A stretch of 64,000 bases of DNA from an uncultured Sphingomonadaceae bacterium (GCA_947496865.1 CANMEE010000001.1:735501-799500), one strand, 5' to 3'; positions 51,087 to 59,977 are shown, numbered from the stretch's first letter. Notes: generated from the sequence alone by a model not told the origin. Numbers and translations are program-made.

Positions 51087-51925
51087 AGCTTGCCATTTCC
51101 AATATCGCCTGGCCAGCAGATCGGCTGGAGGATGCGCTCGCGATCATGCAACAATATGGCGCGCGCGGCCTTGAAATTGCTCCCGGTTTGGCATTTTTCA
51201 AAGAAGATAATCCCTTTGTTCCGACCGATCAGAGCATCATCGATTTTTCGCGGCGGCTGTCACAATATGACGTGCGCCCCGTGTCGATGCAGTCCTTGCT
51301 ATTTGGTGTCGAAGGCGCCCTGCTGTTCGGCAACGAAGAGGAACAGCAACGCTTCAAGACCGGATTGATGGCGGCGATCCAACTGGCCGAACGGGTCGGA
51401 ATTCCAAATCTGGTAATGGGCTGTCCGCGCAATAGGATAATCCCGTCAAGCCTGGATCACGCAGCGGCAATTGCAAATGCGATCGATGTTTTTTATGAAT
51501 TGGGCGACCATGCCAGCAAGTCCGGCGTCAAGCTTGCTCTGGAGCCTAATCCCGCAGAATATGGGACCAATTTTTTGAACACTTTACTGCAAACGGTGGA
51601 ATTTGCCGAGCAGGTTGATCATGAAGCCGTCACGGTCAACTTCGATATCGGAGCTTTGTATATGACCGGTGAAATAGATGATGCGGACCCGCTGCTCGAC
51701 AAAGCAGCCGGTCGCATTTCCCACGTCCACATCAGCGAACCGAACCTCGAACCGGCCCCGAAAAACGCCGAACAATTGTCCAGCATCGCCACCAAAATTG
51801 CGGAGCGAAATTATCAAGACTGGTATTCGATTGAAATGAGGGGCGTCAATGGCGCGGAACTGGAGCAGGTGGAACAATCTCTGAAAGACTGCTCCGAAAT
51901 ATTGACCCGGATGGACAGCCTATGA
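51083..51925 (+). CDS. Sugar phosphate isomerase/epimerase (xylose isomerase-like TIM barrel)
   Basis: 280 residues, AP endonuclease family 2/xylose isomerase-like fold. Landmarks: MKLAISNIAWPADRLEDALAIMQQYGARGLEIAPG, VKLALEPNPAEYGTNFLNT with metal-binding Glu near residue 155, VTVNFDIGALYM and ISHVHISEPNLEPAPK with His near residue 215. Such enzymes isomerise keto/aldo sugars or cyclitols. It overlaps genes on both sides by ATGA, so the first three genes of the module are translationally coupled. Confidence 0.78.
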   Translation: MKLAISNIAWPADRLEDALAIMQQYGARGLEIAPGLAFFKEDNPFVPTDQSIIDFSRRLSQYDVRPVSMQSLLFGVEGALLFGNEEEQQRFKTGLMAAIQLAERVGIPNLVMGCPRNRIIPSSLDHAAAIANAIDVFYELGDHASKSGVKLALEPNPAEYGTNFLNTLLQTVEFAEQVDHEAVTVNFDIGALYMTGEIDDADPLLDKAAGRISHVHISEPNLEPAPKNAEQLSSIATKIAERNYQDWYSIEMRGVNGAELEQVEQSLKDCSEILTRMDSL

Positions 51926-52920
51926 CGCAGATAGCTCGCCGCGAAGACTTTTTACTGTCCATTGGTCTTGTCCAAGAAGGCAGTGTCGCTGACGACCTGA
52001 AGAAATTGGAGCAGCTATCCGAACAGATCGCAGATCGGTTTCACTATTCCGAAATTGTCTACGCCGTGAGCGAGCGATTTCAATCCTCGCTCAGCGCGCA
52101 AGCATCCACGATATCCAAAATTCGTAACTTGCGCATCATCATCGTCAGCAATGATATTAGCTTTTATCGGCGGCGCGTTCTGGTTGCATCGGAAGCCATT
52201 GGCGATGTCGTGCTGCTGTCTTCCTTCCGCGAACTCGACCACATATCCGTCGCAGATATTGCCGAAGAAATATTTGAAACCGGCGATATCATTCTGACCC
52301 GGCGATCCCGCCGGCGTATTGCGATGCCGGTTTTTCACGCCGTTTTGAGCGCAGTCTCAAAATATAAAGTCAGCTCGCGTGATATGCGCACCATTGGCAT
52401 TGCCCGAACGTCGCTGGGCAAGATACTCAACGCGCCGACCGCAACGGTGGATCTGGTCTTTGAACCAAAGCAAGGGAATGAAAATTACAAGCGGCAGAAA
52501 GTGGATTATCCGACATCGCTGCAGAGCCGATCGACGATGGCGGACCGGTTCGAACTGGTGTCCGAACTGGTCACCAATTCGGCGCCCAGAATATTACGGG
52601 GCTTTGCCATATTCTCCACACTCGTGGTATTTCTGGCCGTGGCCTATGCCATTTATGCAGGCGCGGTGTTTCTAACGGTCGACAATGTGCAAGAGGGCTG
52701 GTTCTCGACCGCCATTGTACAATCGGGATCTGTCGGCTTTATCGCCATGGCACTGGGCCTGCTTTGTCTGGGATTGGCCGGTATTTACGACCGGTTGCGT
52801 GGCTCGGATGAAGGGCTCATCCGGGACGAGATATCCAACACCAGTTTTTTTGACCGCACGACGGACCTGAATGTCGAAGTTGAAAATATGGTTTCTCCTG
52901 CCACCGACAAAAGTACCTAG
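51922..52920 (+). CDS. Membrane protein of unknown function, possible degenerate glycosyltransferase
   Basis: 332 residues. The N-terminal 200 residues look like an alpha/beta domain with order reminiscent of a GT2 fold, but with no DxD motif (IRNLRIIIVSNDISFYRRRVLVASEAIGDVVLLSSFRELD). An Arg-rich stretch ILTRRSRRRIAMPVFHAVLSA and two membrane helices near residues 231-257 and 271-294 follow. A cytoplasmic tail ends the protein. I do not recognise a family. Its place between a sugar isomerase and a GT2 enzyme suggests a partner in glycan or lipid-sugar synthesis. Confidence 0.6.
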   Translation: MTQIARREDFLLSIGLVQEGSVADDLKKLEQLSEQIADRFHYSEIVYAVSERFQSSLSAQASTISKIRNLRIIIVSNDISFYRRRVLVASEAIGDVVLLSSFRELDHISVADIAEEIFETGDIILTRRSRRRIAMPVFHAVLSAVSKYKVSSRDMRTIGIARTSLGKILNAPTATVDLVFEPKQGNENYKRQKVDYPTSLQSRSTMADRFELVSELVTNSAPRILRGFAIFSTLVVFLAVAYAIYAGAVFLTVDNVQEGWFSTAIVQSGSVGFIAMALGLLCLGLAGIYDRLRGSDEGLIRDEISNTSFFDRTTDLNVEVENMVSPATDKST

Positions 52921-52922
52921 AG

Positions 52923-53753
52923 ATGGCCTCTGAAATTCACCACCAACCCAATATACAAGACTGGCAGCTGCCCAGTTTTGAAACAGCGACGCTGAAAGAC
53001 AAGACATCGAAATATGTCATCATCATTCCGGTTATCAACGAAGGTGAGCGGATCAAAGACCAATTGCGCGACATGGCACAGCAAGGCATTTGCCAAGCGA
53101 TAGATACGGTCATCGTCGATGGCGGATCCACAGACGGCTCGCTGGACTTAGATTTTCTCAAAGAGATGGACACACGCGCGCTGCTAACAAAAACGGGGCC
53201 GGGCAAATTGTCTGCGCAGCTGCGATGCGGATATGCCTGGGCGCTGACCGAGGGTTATGATGGGATCATCACCATTGACGGCAATGGCAAAGACGGCGTG
53301 GATGCTGTTCCTCAATTTGCCGAAGCCCTCGATAAGGGTCATGGCTATGTGCAGGCATCAAGGTTCATGCAAGGCGGCGTCAGCGAGAATATCCCCTTGT
53401 CTCGCTACCTCGCGATACGATTAATCCACGCACCTTTGCAAAGCCTGGCTGCGAAATATTGGTTCACCGACACCACCCAAGGTTTTCGCGCCTATTCAAG
53501 GGATTTTCTGCTCGACCCGGGCACGCAGCCCTTTCGCGATATTTTTACGAAATATGAACTGCTGGCCTATCTGACCGTGCGGGCCAGCCAGTTGGGATAT
53601 CGAGTAACCGAATTACCGACCAGCCGCGTCTATCCGGCCAACGAACCCATTCCGACCAAGATAAAAGGATGGGCGCCACTGTTCGAACTTCTATCCGTTT
53701 TATTCAAGGCGCTATTTGGTGTCTACCACCCCAAATCTGGACGCGCTGAATAG
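52923..53753 (+). CDS. Glycosyltransferase family 2 (DPM1-like)
   Basis: 276 residues. GT-A start YVIIIPVINEGERIKDQLRDM, then DTVIVDGGSTDGS near residue 60 and the DxD-type site GIITIDGNGKDGVD near residue 120 (IDGNGKDG replaces the more usual xDxD). QGFRAYSRDFL near residue 182 is a dolichol/polyprenyl-phosphate mannosyltransferase-like region. It probably transfers a sugar from a nucleotide donor to an undecaprenyl or other lipid carrier. A GtrA-type flippase gene lies two genes downstream, which supports this. Confidence 0.82.
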   Translation: MASEIHHQPNIQDWQLPSFETATLKDKTSKYVIIIPVINEGERIKDQLRDMAQQGICQAIDTVIVDGGSTDGSLDLDFLKEMDTRALLTKTGPGKLSAQLRCGYAWALTEGYDGIITIDGNGKDGVDAVPQFAEALDKGHGYVQASRFMQGGVSENIPLSRYLAIRLIHAPLQSLAAKYWFTDTTQGFRAYSRDFLLDPGTQPFRDIFTKYELLAYLTVRASQLGYRVTELPTSRVYPANEPIPTKIKGWAPLFELLSVLFKALFGVYHPKSGRAE

Positions 53754-53755
53754 CC

Positions 53756-54916
53756 ATGACACAGGCAAAAGAACAAACCGACTATGACGCGATAGTAATC
53801 GGCGGCGGTTTTTATGGCTGCTGTCTTGCGCTGTTTTTGGCCAGTAAAAGTGACCGCGTGGCGCTTGTCGAAGCCGGGCCGGACATTATGGGGCGCGCCT
53901 CCCGCGTCAACCAGGCACGGGTGCATACCGGCTTTCACTATCCCAGAAGTTTTGTAACCGCCTTGCGCTCAAAGGCTTTGCAGTCTCGTTTTGCCCAAGA
54001 TTTCCCCGACGCGATCATCGACGATTTCTCCATGATCTATGCCATCGCCCGCAGGCGGTCAAAAGTATCAGCAAGGCGTTTCCACCGGATGTATTCGGAT
54101 ATGAATGCCCCCATTTCGCCGGTCAAACCCCAGCAAGAAGCCTTGTTCAATGACGAGCTGATCGAACAGGCTTTTCTATGCCAGGAATTTGCTTTTGACT
54201 GGACCAAATTACGAGACCAGCTGCGTGCCCGTCTGGAGGAAGCGGGCATCGCTATCCTGCTGGACGAACGGGTGGAAAATGTCAGTTCGCAGGGATCAGG
54301 CGTAAGAATACATCTCAGCGGAGAGCGCTCCTTGTTCGCGAACAATGCGTTTAATGTGACCTATGCCAACATCAATAATTTGCTCATCAACAGCGGCCTT
54401 GCACCCATAGAATTGAAATATGAATTGGCGGAATTGGCGCTGGTGACGCCGCCGGATGAGTTTGCCGATCTTGCGGTAACAATCATGGATGGCCCATTTT
54501 GGTCCTGCATGCCCTACCCTGCTGAAAAGCTCCATTCGCTCACCCACGTTCGTTACACACCGCATCACAGCTGGACTGATAGCCAGAACGGCAGCGCACC
54601 GGACGCAATGCTGCGCGATATGCCCAAAGACAGCAGATGGCGGCATATGATTAACGACGCGCAACGCTATATGCCGTGCTTTGAAAAGGCGCGATATGAA
54701 AAATCCTTGTTCGACGTAAAAGCCGTTCTGGTCAAAAATGAACGGGACGATGGCCGCCCGATCTTGTTCCACCGGCACAAAGATGCTCCGGACCTTATTT
54801 CCATCATGGGCGCGAAGATCGACAATATTTACGATTTTTTTGAAATGCTTCCACAGATTGATCCCAAATGGGAAGGCGCGAATCTCAGTCGACTATTCCC
54901 GCACCATCGGTCATGA
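53756..54916 (+). CDS. FAD-dependent oxidoreductase (DAO family)
   Basis: 386 residues. FAD-binding GxGxxG-type motif: YDAIVIGGGFYGCCLALFLA near residue 10, then VALVEAGPDIMGRASRVNQARVHTGFHYPRS, a DAO/L2HGDH-like pattern. The rest is less conserved. Linked genes suggest oxidation or tailoring of a sugar or amino-sugar residue; the substrate is unknown. Its stop overlaps the GtrA start (ATGA). Confidence 0.8.
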   Translation: MTQAKEQTDYDAIVIGGGFYGCCLALFLASKSDRVALVEAGPDIMGRASRVNQARVHTGFHYPRSFVTALRSKALQSRFAQDFPDAIIDDFSMIYAIARRRSKVSARRFHRMYSDMNAPISPVKPQQEALFNDELIEQAFLCQEFAFDWTKLRDQLRARLEEAGIAILLDERVENVSSQGSGVRIHLSGERSLFANNAFNVTYANINNLLINSGLAPIELKYELAELALVTPPDEFADLAVTIMDGPFWSCMPYPAEKLHSLTHVRYTPHHSWTDSQNGSAPDAMLRDMPKDSRWRHMINDAQRYMPCFEKARYEKSLFDVKAVLVKNERDDGRPILFHRHKDAPDLISIMGAKIDNIYDFFEMLPQIDPKWEGANLSRLFPHHRS

Positions 54917-55302
54917 GCGGGAAGCATAGTTTGCGATATGGGGCTGCCGTCATAATCGGGTTGCTGCTTGATCTAACCGTCGCTTTGGCGCTGCGGTCTC
55001 AATTTCATCTCTCTCTTGAAATCGCTGCTGCGCTCGGGTTTTTGGTCGCTGTAGGCTTTAACTATCTGCTTTTTGAATTTTGGGTCTTCAAAACAGCGAG
55101 CGCCTCATTCTCTTTGGCACGGATGGCCAAGACCTATGGCAGCGCCTTGGGCGCATTGGCTCTACGGATTGCGATAATCTATATTTCCGGCTTCTGGATA
55201 GCAGGCGGGATGCTTCCTGATCTGCTGCGTCTGGCGGTCGCAATTGCCGCGTCTTTCGCGCTAAACTTTGGCTTGTTGAAGCTGGTATTCCGGCCTAGAT
55301 GA
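54913..55302 (+). CDS. GtrA family protein
   Basis: 129 residues from the ATG overlapping the preceding stop by ATGA. Four membrane helices are visible. The GtrA pattern AALGFLVAVGFNYLLFEFWVF (FxxNYLxxxxWxF) is clear near residue 50. GtrA proteins are thought to flip lipid-linked sugars such as undecaprenyl-phosphate-glucose across the inner membrane. It pairs logically with the GT2 enzyme upstream. Confidence 0.85.
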   Translation: MSGKHSLRYGAAVIIGLLLDLTVALALRSQFHLSLEIAAALGFLVAVGFNYLLFEFWVFKTASASFSLARMAKTYGSALGALALRIAIIYISGFWIAGGMLPDLLRLAVAIAASFALNFGLLKLVFRPR

Positions 55303-55372
55303 TGTCGCGTTTCGCACGACAATTGGGGGTGATTGCGTTGTTCTTAGCGGCCAGATTTCTAAACCAACCAGT

Positions 55373-56755
55373 ATGTCAGCAATGAACGATACGCTTCCCA
55401 TCAATCCTTCAGGACAAACCAAGCGAGACCGCAACATCATTCTGGCGGCCTTTTTCGGATTTGTATTTTTGGCAATATTGAGCTGGTTCGGCTTTTATCC
55501 CGGGACGATGTCACCAGATAGCTATGAGCAATATGAACAAGCGCAACGCTTTCGCTTTGACGCGCATCATCCGCCAGCCATGGCCGCGCTTTGGAGCGCC
55601 TTGCTTCCGATAAAAGACGGGCCGCAACCAATGCTGATCCTGCAAATCGGTTTGTATTTTACCTGCTGGTTCCTGCTCTTCAAGACCTTCTGGTCCAGCG
55701 GTCAACACAGACTGGCAATCGCCATCGGACTATGTGCTCTCGCGCCATTCTGTCTGAATTTTGTCGGTGTTATCTGGAAGGATGTGCACAACGCGCTGCC
55801 GTGGTTTTTCGTGGCGATTATCGCGATATTTTTTCCGCCGAAATCAAAGCTGTCGATAGTCCTGCTGTTAATCGCGCTATGGTATGGATGGATGGTCCGT
55901 GGCAATGCCATTCTGGCAGTGCTTCCGCTAATCTTTCTGGTTTTCCATCGCAAAGAGCGGAAGATGATAACGACCGGCGGCATGGTGGCAATAGCCTTTG
56001 CACTATTCTTTGTCGGTAAGACAATCGTGCATGATGTGATGCTAAAGCCCAGCCACTCTGACCCCTATTCCAGAGCTATGGTCCACGATCTGGCTGGCAT
56101 CAAACATTATGGCGGCAATCCGACATTACCGCCCACTCTGGTATCGGATAATCCCGAGCTGGACCGACAATTATCGCATTATGAATCGGGTGACATAAAG
56201 TCGATCTTGTTCGAAAATCCAGATGGAAATATTTTACTGCGGAAATCGAATCCCGACGCGATGGTCGACTTACGCTCTGCCTGGCTAGCATCAGTGACTG
56301 GCAATCCGCTGGCTTATACCAAGCATCGGCTGGCCTTTTCGTTAGACTTTGTCCACCTATTCCGTGGACGCGGCTATTATCTGCGCGAGATACATTTTCC
56401 CGAACCCGCAAGCGCAGCGGGGGTTCCCACTGCCTATCCAATCCCGTCCAAAATCATGCAGGGATGGCCCCTGTTTTGGGAGAGGTGGCCGTTCATGCAA
56501 GGGTGGTTTTGGGTATTGGGGTTGCTCGGCTTGGGCATTTTGGGATTGAGACTGCGCGCCACCGCAGACGGACAGAAATTACTCGCCTTATCATCCTCGG
56601 GCATTTTGTATCTCGGGCCACATTTTATCTTTGGCCAGGCGGCCGATTTTCGGTATTTTTATTGGGCCATTTTCTGCGTGATTTTGGGCGCTATCATCCT
56701 GCTCGCAAGCCGCTCACGAAAAAGGGCTCCGAAACCAGTCCAGAGCCCTTCGTAA
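55373..56755 (+). CDS. Polytopic membrane protein, possible GT-C glycosyltransferase
   Basis: 460 residues with about ten membrane helices and an extracytoplasmic loop of about 130 residues (from SRAMVHDLAGIKHYGG to FPEPASAAG). Near the first helix FYPGTMSPDSYEQYEQAQRFRFDAHHPPAMAALWS resembles the acidic first loop of GT-C enzymes acting on polyprenyl-linked sugars. No exact family is recognised. It would complete a flippase plus transferase module that modifies a surface glycan. A hairpin (56722-56750) overlaps the end of the gene. Confidence 0.65.
   Translation: MSAMNDTLPINPSGQTKRDRNIILAAFFGFVFLAILSWFGFYPGTMSPDSYEQYEQAQRFRFDAHHPPAMAALWSALLPIKDGPQPMLILQIGLYFTCWFLLFKTFWSSGQHRLAIAIGLCALAPFCLNFVGVIWKDVHNALPWFFVAIIAIFFPPKSKLSIVLLLIALWYGWMVRGNAILAVLPLIFLVFHRKERKMITTGGMVAIAFALFFVGKTIVHDVMLKPSHSDPYSRAMVHDLAGIKHYGGNPTLPPTLVSDNPELDRQLSHYESGDIKSILFENPDGNILLRKSNPDAMVDLRSAWLASVTGNPLAYTKHRLAFSLDFVHLFRGRGYYLREIHFPEPASAAGVPTAYPIPSKIMQGWPLFWERWPFMQGWFWVLGLLGLGILGLRLRATADGQKLLALSSSGILYLGPHFIFGQAADFRYFYWAIFCVILGAIILLASRSRKRAPKPVQSPS
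56722..56750. terminator. Hairpin terminator overlapping the end of the glycan module
   Basis: AAGGGCTC (56722-56729) and GAGCCCTT (56743-56750) pair around a 13-base loop. The hairpin lies inside the last codons of the GT-C-like gene and could end transcription for both it and the convergent MaoC gene. A poly-T tail is weak. Confidence 0.5.
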
Positions 56756-56773
56756 AATAACCTGTATTTGCGT

Positions 56774-57232
56774 TTAGCCAACCACAATCATCGCCAGCGA
56801 CCGCGCTATCAGTGCAGGGGTTTCGATGCCGTCAATTTCCACCGTGACATCATAAGTCATCAGCCAGCGGCCCGGCTGTTTTTCCACCGCATCCACCAGC
56901 ACATGGCGCGCGCGGACTTTTGATCCGGCGCGGACGGGGTTGAGGAAGCGGACTTTGTCATAGCCATAGTTGATGCCCATTACGGCGCCTTCAAGGCCCA
57001 GGGTGCAGCCATAGGACATGGCTGGCATCAAAGAGAGCGTCAGCAGGCCGTGGGCGATGGTGCCGCCAAAAGGTGTGGCCTTGGCTTTTTCCTCGTCAAT
57101 ATGGATGAACTGGTGATCTTCAGTACAATCGGCAAATTTGTTGATCCGATCCTGACTGGCTTCAAACCATTCGGAAACGCCAACTTCTTTGCCTTTCCAG
57201 CTGTCGAGTTCGCTTGCATTAATTACTGGCAT
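56774..57232 (-). CDS. MaoC family dehydratase
   Basis: 152 residues, single hot-dog domain. Landmarks: FADCTEDHQFIHIDEEKAKATPFGGTIAHGLLTLSLMP near residue 34 (the Asp-x4-His and GGxIAHG MaoC motif), then YGYDKVRFLNPVRAGSKVRARHVL. It is an (R)-specific enoyl-CoA hydratase. AGGAG precedes the ATG. The next gene upstream in transcription is an MFE-2-like dehydrogenase, which oxidises (R)-3-hydroxyacyl-CoA, so the two enzymes act in sequence. Confidence 0.9.
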   Translation of the reverse strand: MPVINASELDSWKGKEVGVSEWFEASQDRINKFADCTEDHQFIHIDEEKAKATPFGGTIAHGLLTLSLMPAMSYGCTLGLEGAVMGINYGYDKVRFLNPVRAGSKVRARHVLVDAVEKQPGRWLMTYDVTVEIDGIETPALIARSLAMIVVG

Positions 57233-57267
57233 TTTTCTTCTCCTAAAATCGTTTCATCACAGCAAAA

Positions 57268-57335
57268 CCGTTAGTAGTGAGCCTGTCGAACGACGTGTCT
57301 CGATAAGCGCCCTTCGACCAGCTCAGGACTAACGG
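57268..57335. repeat. REP-like imperfect inverted repeat
   Basis: CCGTTAGTAGTGAGCCTGTC (left arm, from 57268) and the reverse complement of CTTCGACCAGCTCAGG...ACTAACGG (right arm, to 57335) pair in about 19 of 24 positions around a loop of about 20 bases. It is the GAGCCTGTCGAA/TTCGACNAGCTCAGG type of repeat seen widely in sphingomonad genomes. It sits between the MaoC and dehydrogenase genes. Confidence 0.7.
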
Positions 57336-57342
57336 CAGAGCA

Positions 57343-58257
57343 CTAACCCTTCATGACTTCCTGCATCCGGCGGAAGAATTTGCCGCCCTGTCCGCCGCCA
57401 TTGGCATATTCCTGCATGCCGGTTTCGTCGAGAATCTGGTCGATATTTGCGGCGATCGATTCGGCGCTGCGCTCCTCAACCGGCAGCCAGATGCCTTCGG
57501 TTTCGAGAATTTTCGCCGCTGCATAGCCGCCAGCGCCGGCGGTCAAAATCGTCTTTGATGGCGCGCCATCGCTGCACAGATAGACCACAGCCGGTGTTAC
57601 AGCTTCGGGGACCAATGCTTTCAAGGCTTCTTCCGGCATGATGTCTTCGGTCATCCGGGTGGCCGCAACCGGGGAAATACAATTGGTGTGAATGCCCTTG
57701 CCCGCGCCTTCCTGATGCAGGCTGTTCATCATGCCAACCAGCGCCAGTTTCGCAGCGCCATAATTGACCTGACCGAAATTGCCATAGAGACCCGTCGATG
57801 ACGTCGTCATGACGATCCGGCCATATTGGCGCTCGCGCATATGGTCCCATAGCGCCTTGGTGCAATTGGCACTGCCGGTCAGGTGGACATCCATGACGAA
57901 CTGGAAATCTTCCATGGACATTTTGTGAAAACTTTTGTCGCGCAGCACGCCGGCATTATTGACGAGAATATCGACATGGCCCCATTTGGCAATCGCGTCC
58001 GCGACCATTTTTTCTACTGCTGGCATGTCGGTGACGCTGCACCCGGCTGCCATGGCTTCGCCGCCTTCGGCTTCAATTTCTGCAACCACTTGCTCGGCCA
58101 CGGTAGCCGAACCACCTGTACCATCACGCGCGCCGCCGAAATCGTTGACGACAACTTTGACGCCACGGCGGGCGAGTTCCATCGCATGCTGCTTGCCCAG
58201 TCCGGCACCGGCACCGGTGACAATGGCTACGCGATCATTAAATTCTACTGTGCTCAT
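57343..58257 (-). CDS. SDR dehydrogenase, MFE-2-like (R)-3-hydroxyacyl-CoA dehydrogenase
   Basis: 304 residues. Rossmann motif AIVTGAGAGLGKQHAMELARRGVKVVVNDFGGARDGTGGS near residue 10 with the long insertion characteristic of the peroxisomal MFE-2/HSD17B4 dehydrogenase unit. Active site: MTTSSTGLYGNFGQVNYGAAKLAL (Ser, Tyr-x3-Lys) near residue 150. A C-terminal segment of about 60 residues goes beyond the basic SDR core, as in that subfamily. It should make 3-ketoacyl-CoA from the (R)-hydroxy product of MaoC. It lies upstream of MaoC in the same transcript, separated by a REP-like repeat. Confidence 0.87.
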   Translation of the reverse strand: MSTVEFNDRVAIVTGAGAGLGKQHAMELARRGVKVVVNDFGGARDGTGGSATVAEQVVAEIEAEGGEAMAAGCSVTDMPAVEKMVADAIAKWGHVDILVNNAGVLRDKSFHKMSMEDFQFVMDVHLTGSANCTKALWDHMRERQYGRIVMTTSSTGLYGNFGQVNYGAAKLALVGMMNSLHQEGAGKGIHTNCISPVAATRMTEDIMPEEALKALVPEAVTPAVVYLCSDGAPSKTILTAGAGGYAAAKILETEGIWLPVEERSAESIAANIDQILDETGMQEYANGGGQGGKFFRRMQEVMKG

Positions 58258-58357
58258 GGGGTTTTCGCCTCTCGCTTGTTCATAGTTATGGATTGCGCCG
58301 ATGGATGCGCAATCCCACCCGGTGAGTCAAGCCAAGGGGTATAGATTCACGAACCGA

Positions 58358-59899
58358 TTATTTGGCAGTTTTCCTGCGACCCTTGCCTGCCGTAGCGGCA
58401 CGCGTCGTCAGGCGCTTTTTCGGTTTTTTTGCGACAGTCTTTTTCGGTTTGGCTTTTTTGGCCGTTGCTGCACCGGCGCGCTTTGCTGCGGCCATCAGCG
58501 CCTTGAAGCTTTTCTCCGCGAAATCGACATAGGCGGCAGGATCCGGAAGCATCTCGCGATCCGCCGTGATCGTGAGCATCACCTCGCCGTGATAGCTCGT
58601 GACAATATGGAAAACGCCCATGCCGTCAGTCGGCAGTCCCATGCCAAAGCTGCGTTTCAGCTCAGCGCCGGCAAAATACATCGATACCGGTGGTCCCGGC
58701 ACATTGGTCACGACCGTGTTCATTTGCGGTGCCACGGTCTGGCCTAGCCCCATGCGCGCCGCGAGCTTGGTTGCTGCAGCGGTTAGGCCGGCAGGCATAG
58801 CGCCGCTTAACTCCATCAGCGTGCGTGCGCCAACGGCTTCCACCATATGTTTGGAACGATTGGTTTCCTTGGCAACAAATTCCAGCCGTTTCGCGGGGTC
58901 TGCAATATGGGTGCCCAGACCAACAGTCATCATCGACACCTGGTTTCCGCCAGCCGCTTCGCCATTATCATTGCGCACGGAAATGGGGGCGCCTGCCTTT
59001 AGGGTGATGTCCGGCAACTCGCCCTTGCTCTCCAGATAGGCACGCATCGTTCCGCCGACCACGGTCAGCATCACGTCATTCACGGTTACGCCCGGGAAAG
59101 CAGCGCGGATCATCTTGATATCGGCCAGCGGGAATATCTTGCCATCAAATACGCGATGCGGGGTTAGTCTCTCACCAAAACGTGTTTTGGGAATACCAGT
59201 GGCAGCGTCTTTTTGCTGTTTATTCTCTTTTGCGAAATCAAACATCCGCTTTGGGACAGGAAGAAGCTTGCCGAGCGTCTGCAGGCCGCGCACCGGGTTG
59301 GCGATATTATTGACTTGGGCCCGCATCAACAGGCCAAGATCATTGGGCTTTGTTTCCGGTCGCCACTGCTTGTCCCATTTTCGCGGCTTCATTTTGGCAT
59401 CAAGATCATGCAGCGCCAAAGTCATCTGGAGGCCGGATTGCCCATCCATTGCCGCATGGTGGAATTTGTGCATCACCGCAAAACTGCCCTTGGGAATGCC
59501 ATCAACATTGTCGAGGCCTTCAATGACGGTGAACTCCCATAGCGGCCGATCCATATCCAAAGGCCGCGCATATATCCGGGCGGCTTGAATACAAAGCTGC
59601 CGCCAGTCGCCCGGCTGTGGCAAGGCTATATGACGAACATGATATTCGAGATCGAAATTCTCGTCCTCAATCCAATATGGATGGTCCAGATCCAGTGGTA
59701 CCCGCACCAGCTTCTGACGGAAAATTCGCGCACCATCCAGACGGCCTTCAACATAGTTTAATATGTCTTTAAACCCGACCTTGCCCCCGGGGGCGGTAGA
59801 TGGATCATAGATTAGCAGTTGGCCGATATGCATCGGTGTATTGCGCGTTTCCGTATAAGCAAACATCGCATCGAGCGCGCCCAATTGTTCCATGATCAT
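58358..59899 (-). CDS. Wax ester synthase/diacylglycerol acyltransferase (WS/DGAT)
   Basis: 513 residues. The catalytic HHxxxDG is HHAAMDGQSG near residue 147. The start QLGALDAMFAYTETRNTPMHIGQLLIYDPS, PYWIEDENFDLEYHVRH, and the late NVPGPPVSMYFAGAELKRSFGMGLPTDGMG are all WS/DGAT hallmarks. The C-terminus is a Lys-rich tail (AKKAKPKKTVAKK). A second ATG two codons on (59893) is equally possible. It makes neutral lipid from acyl-CoA plus an alcohol or diacylglycerol, and could store excess acyl-CoA from the catabolic genes nearby. Confidence 0.9.
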   Translation of the reverse strand: MIMEQLGALDAMFAYTETRNTPMHIGQLLIYDPSTAPGGKVGFKDILNYVEGRLDGARIFRQKLVRVPLDLDHPYWIEDENFDLEYHVRHIALPQPGDWRQLCIQAARIYARPLDMDRPLWEFTVIEGLDNVDGIPKGSFAVMHKFHHAAMDGQSGLQMTLALHDLDAKMKPRKWDKQWRPETKPNDLGLLMRAQVNNIANPVRGLQTLGKLLPVPKRMFDFAKENKQQKDAATGIPKTRFGERLTPHRVFDGKIFPLADIKMIRAAFPGVTVNDVMLTVVGGTMRAYLESKGELPDITLKAGAPISVRNDNGEAAGGNQVSMMTVGLGTHIADPAKRLEFVAKETNRSKHMVEAVGARTLMELSGAMPAGLTAAATKLAARMGLGQTVAPQMNTVVTNVPGPPVSMYFAGAELKRSFGMGLPTDGMGVFHIVTSYHGEVMLTITADREMLPDPAAYVDFAEKSFKALMAAAKRAGAATAKKAKPKKTVAKKPKKRLTTRAATAGKGRRKTAK

Positions 59900-59977
59900 T
59901 CACCCCTTATGATTCTTATTACGCTGAGCATAAGTCAGATTGGTTAAAGAAGCGAATCCGTTAAGCTTGCAACAAAT

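Noticed and set aside
57241..57342. Possible CRISPR-like or tandem repeat between the MaoC and dehydrogenase genes
   Set aside because: There is only one inverted repeat, with no direct repeats or spacers; it is better described as a REP-like element.
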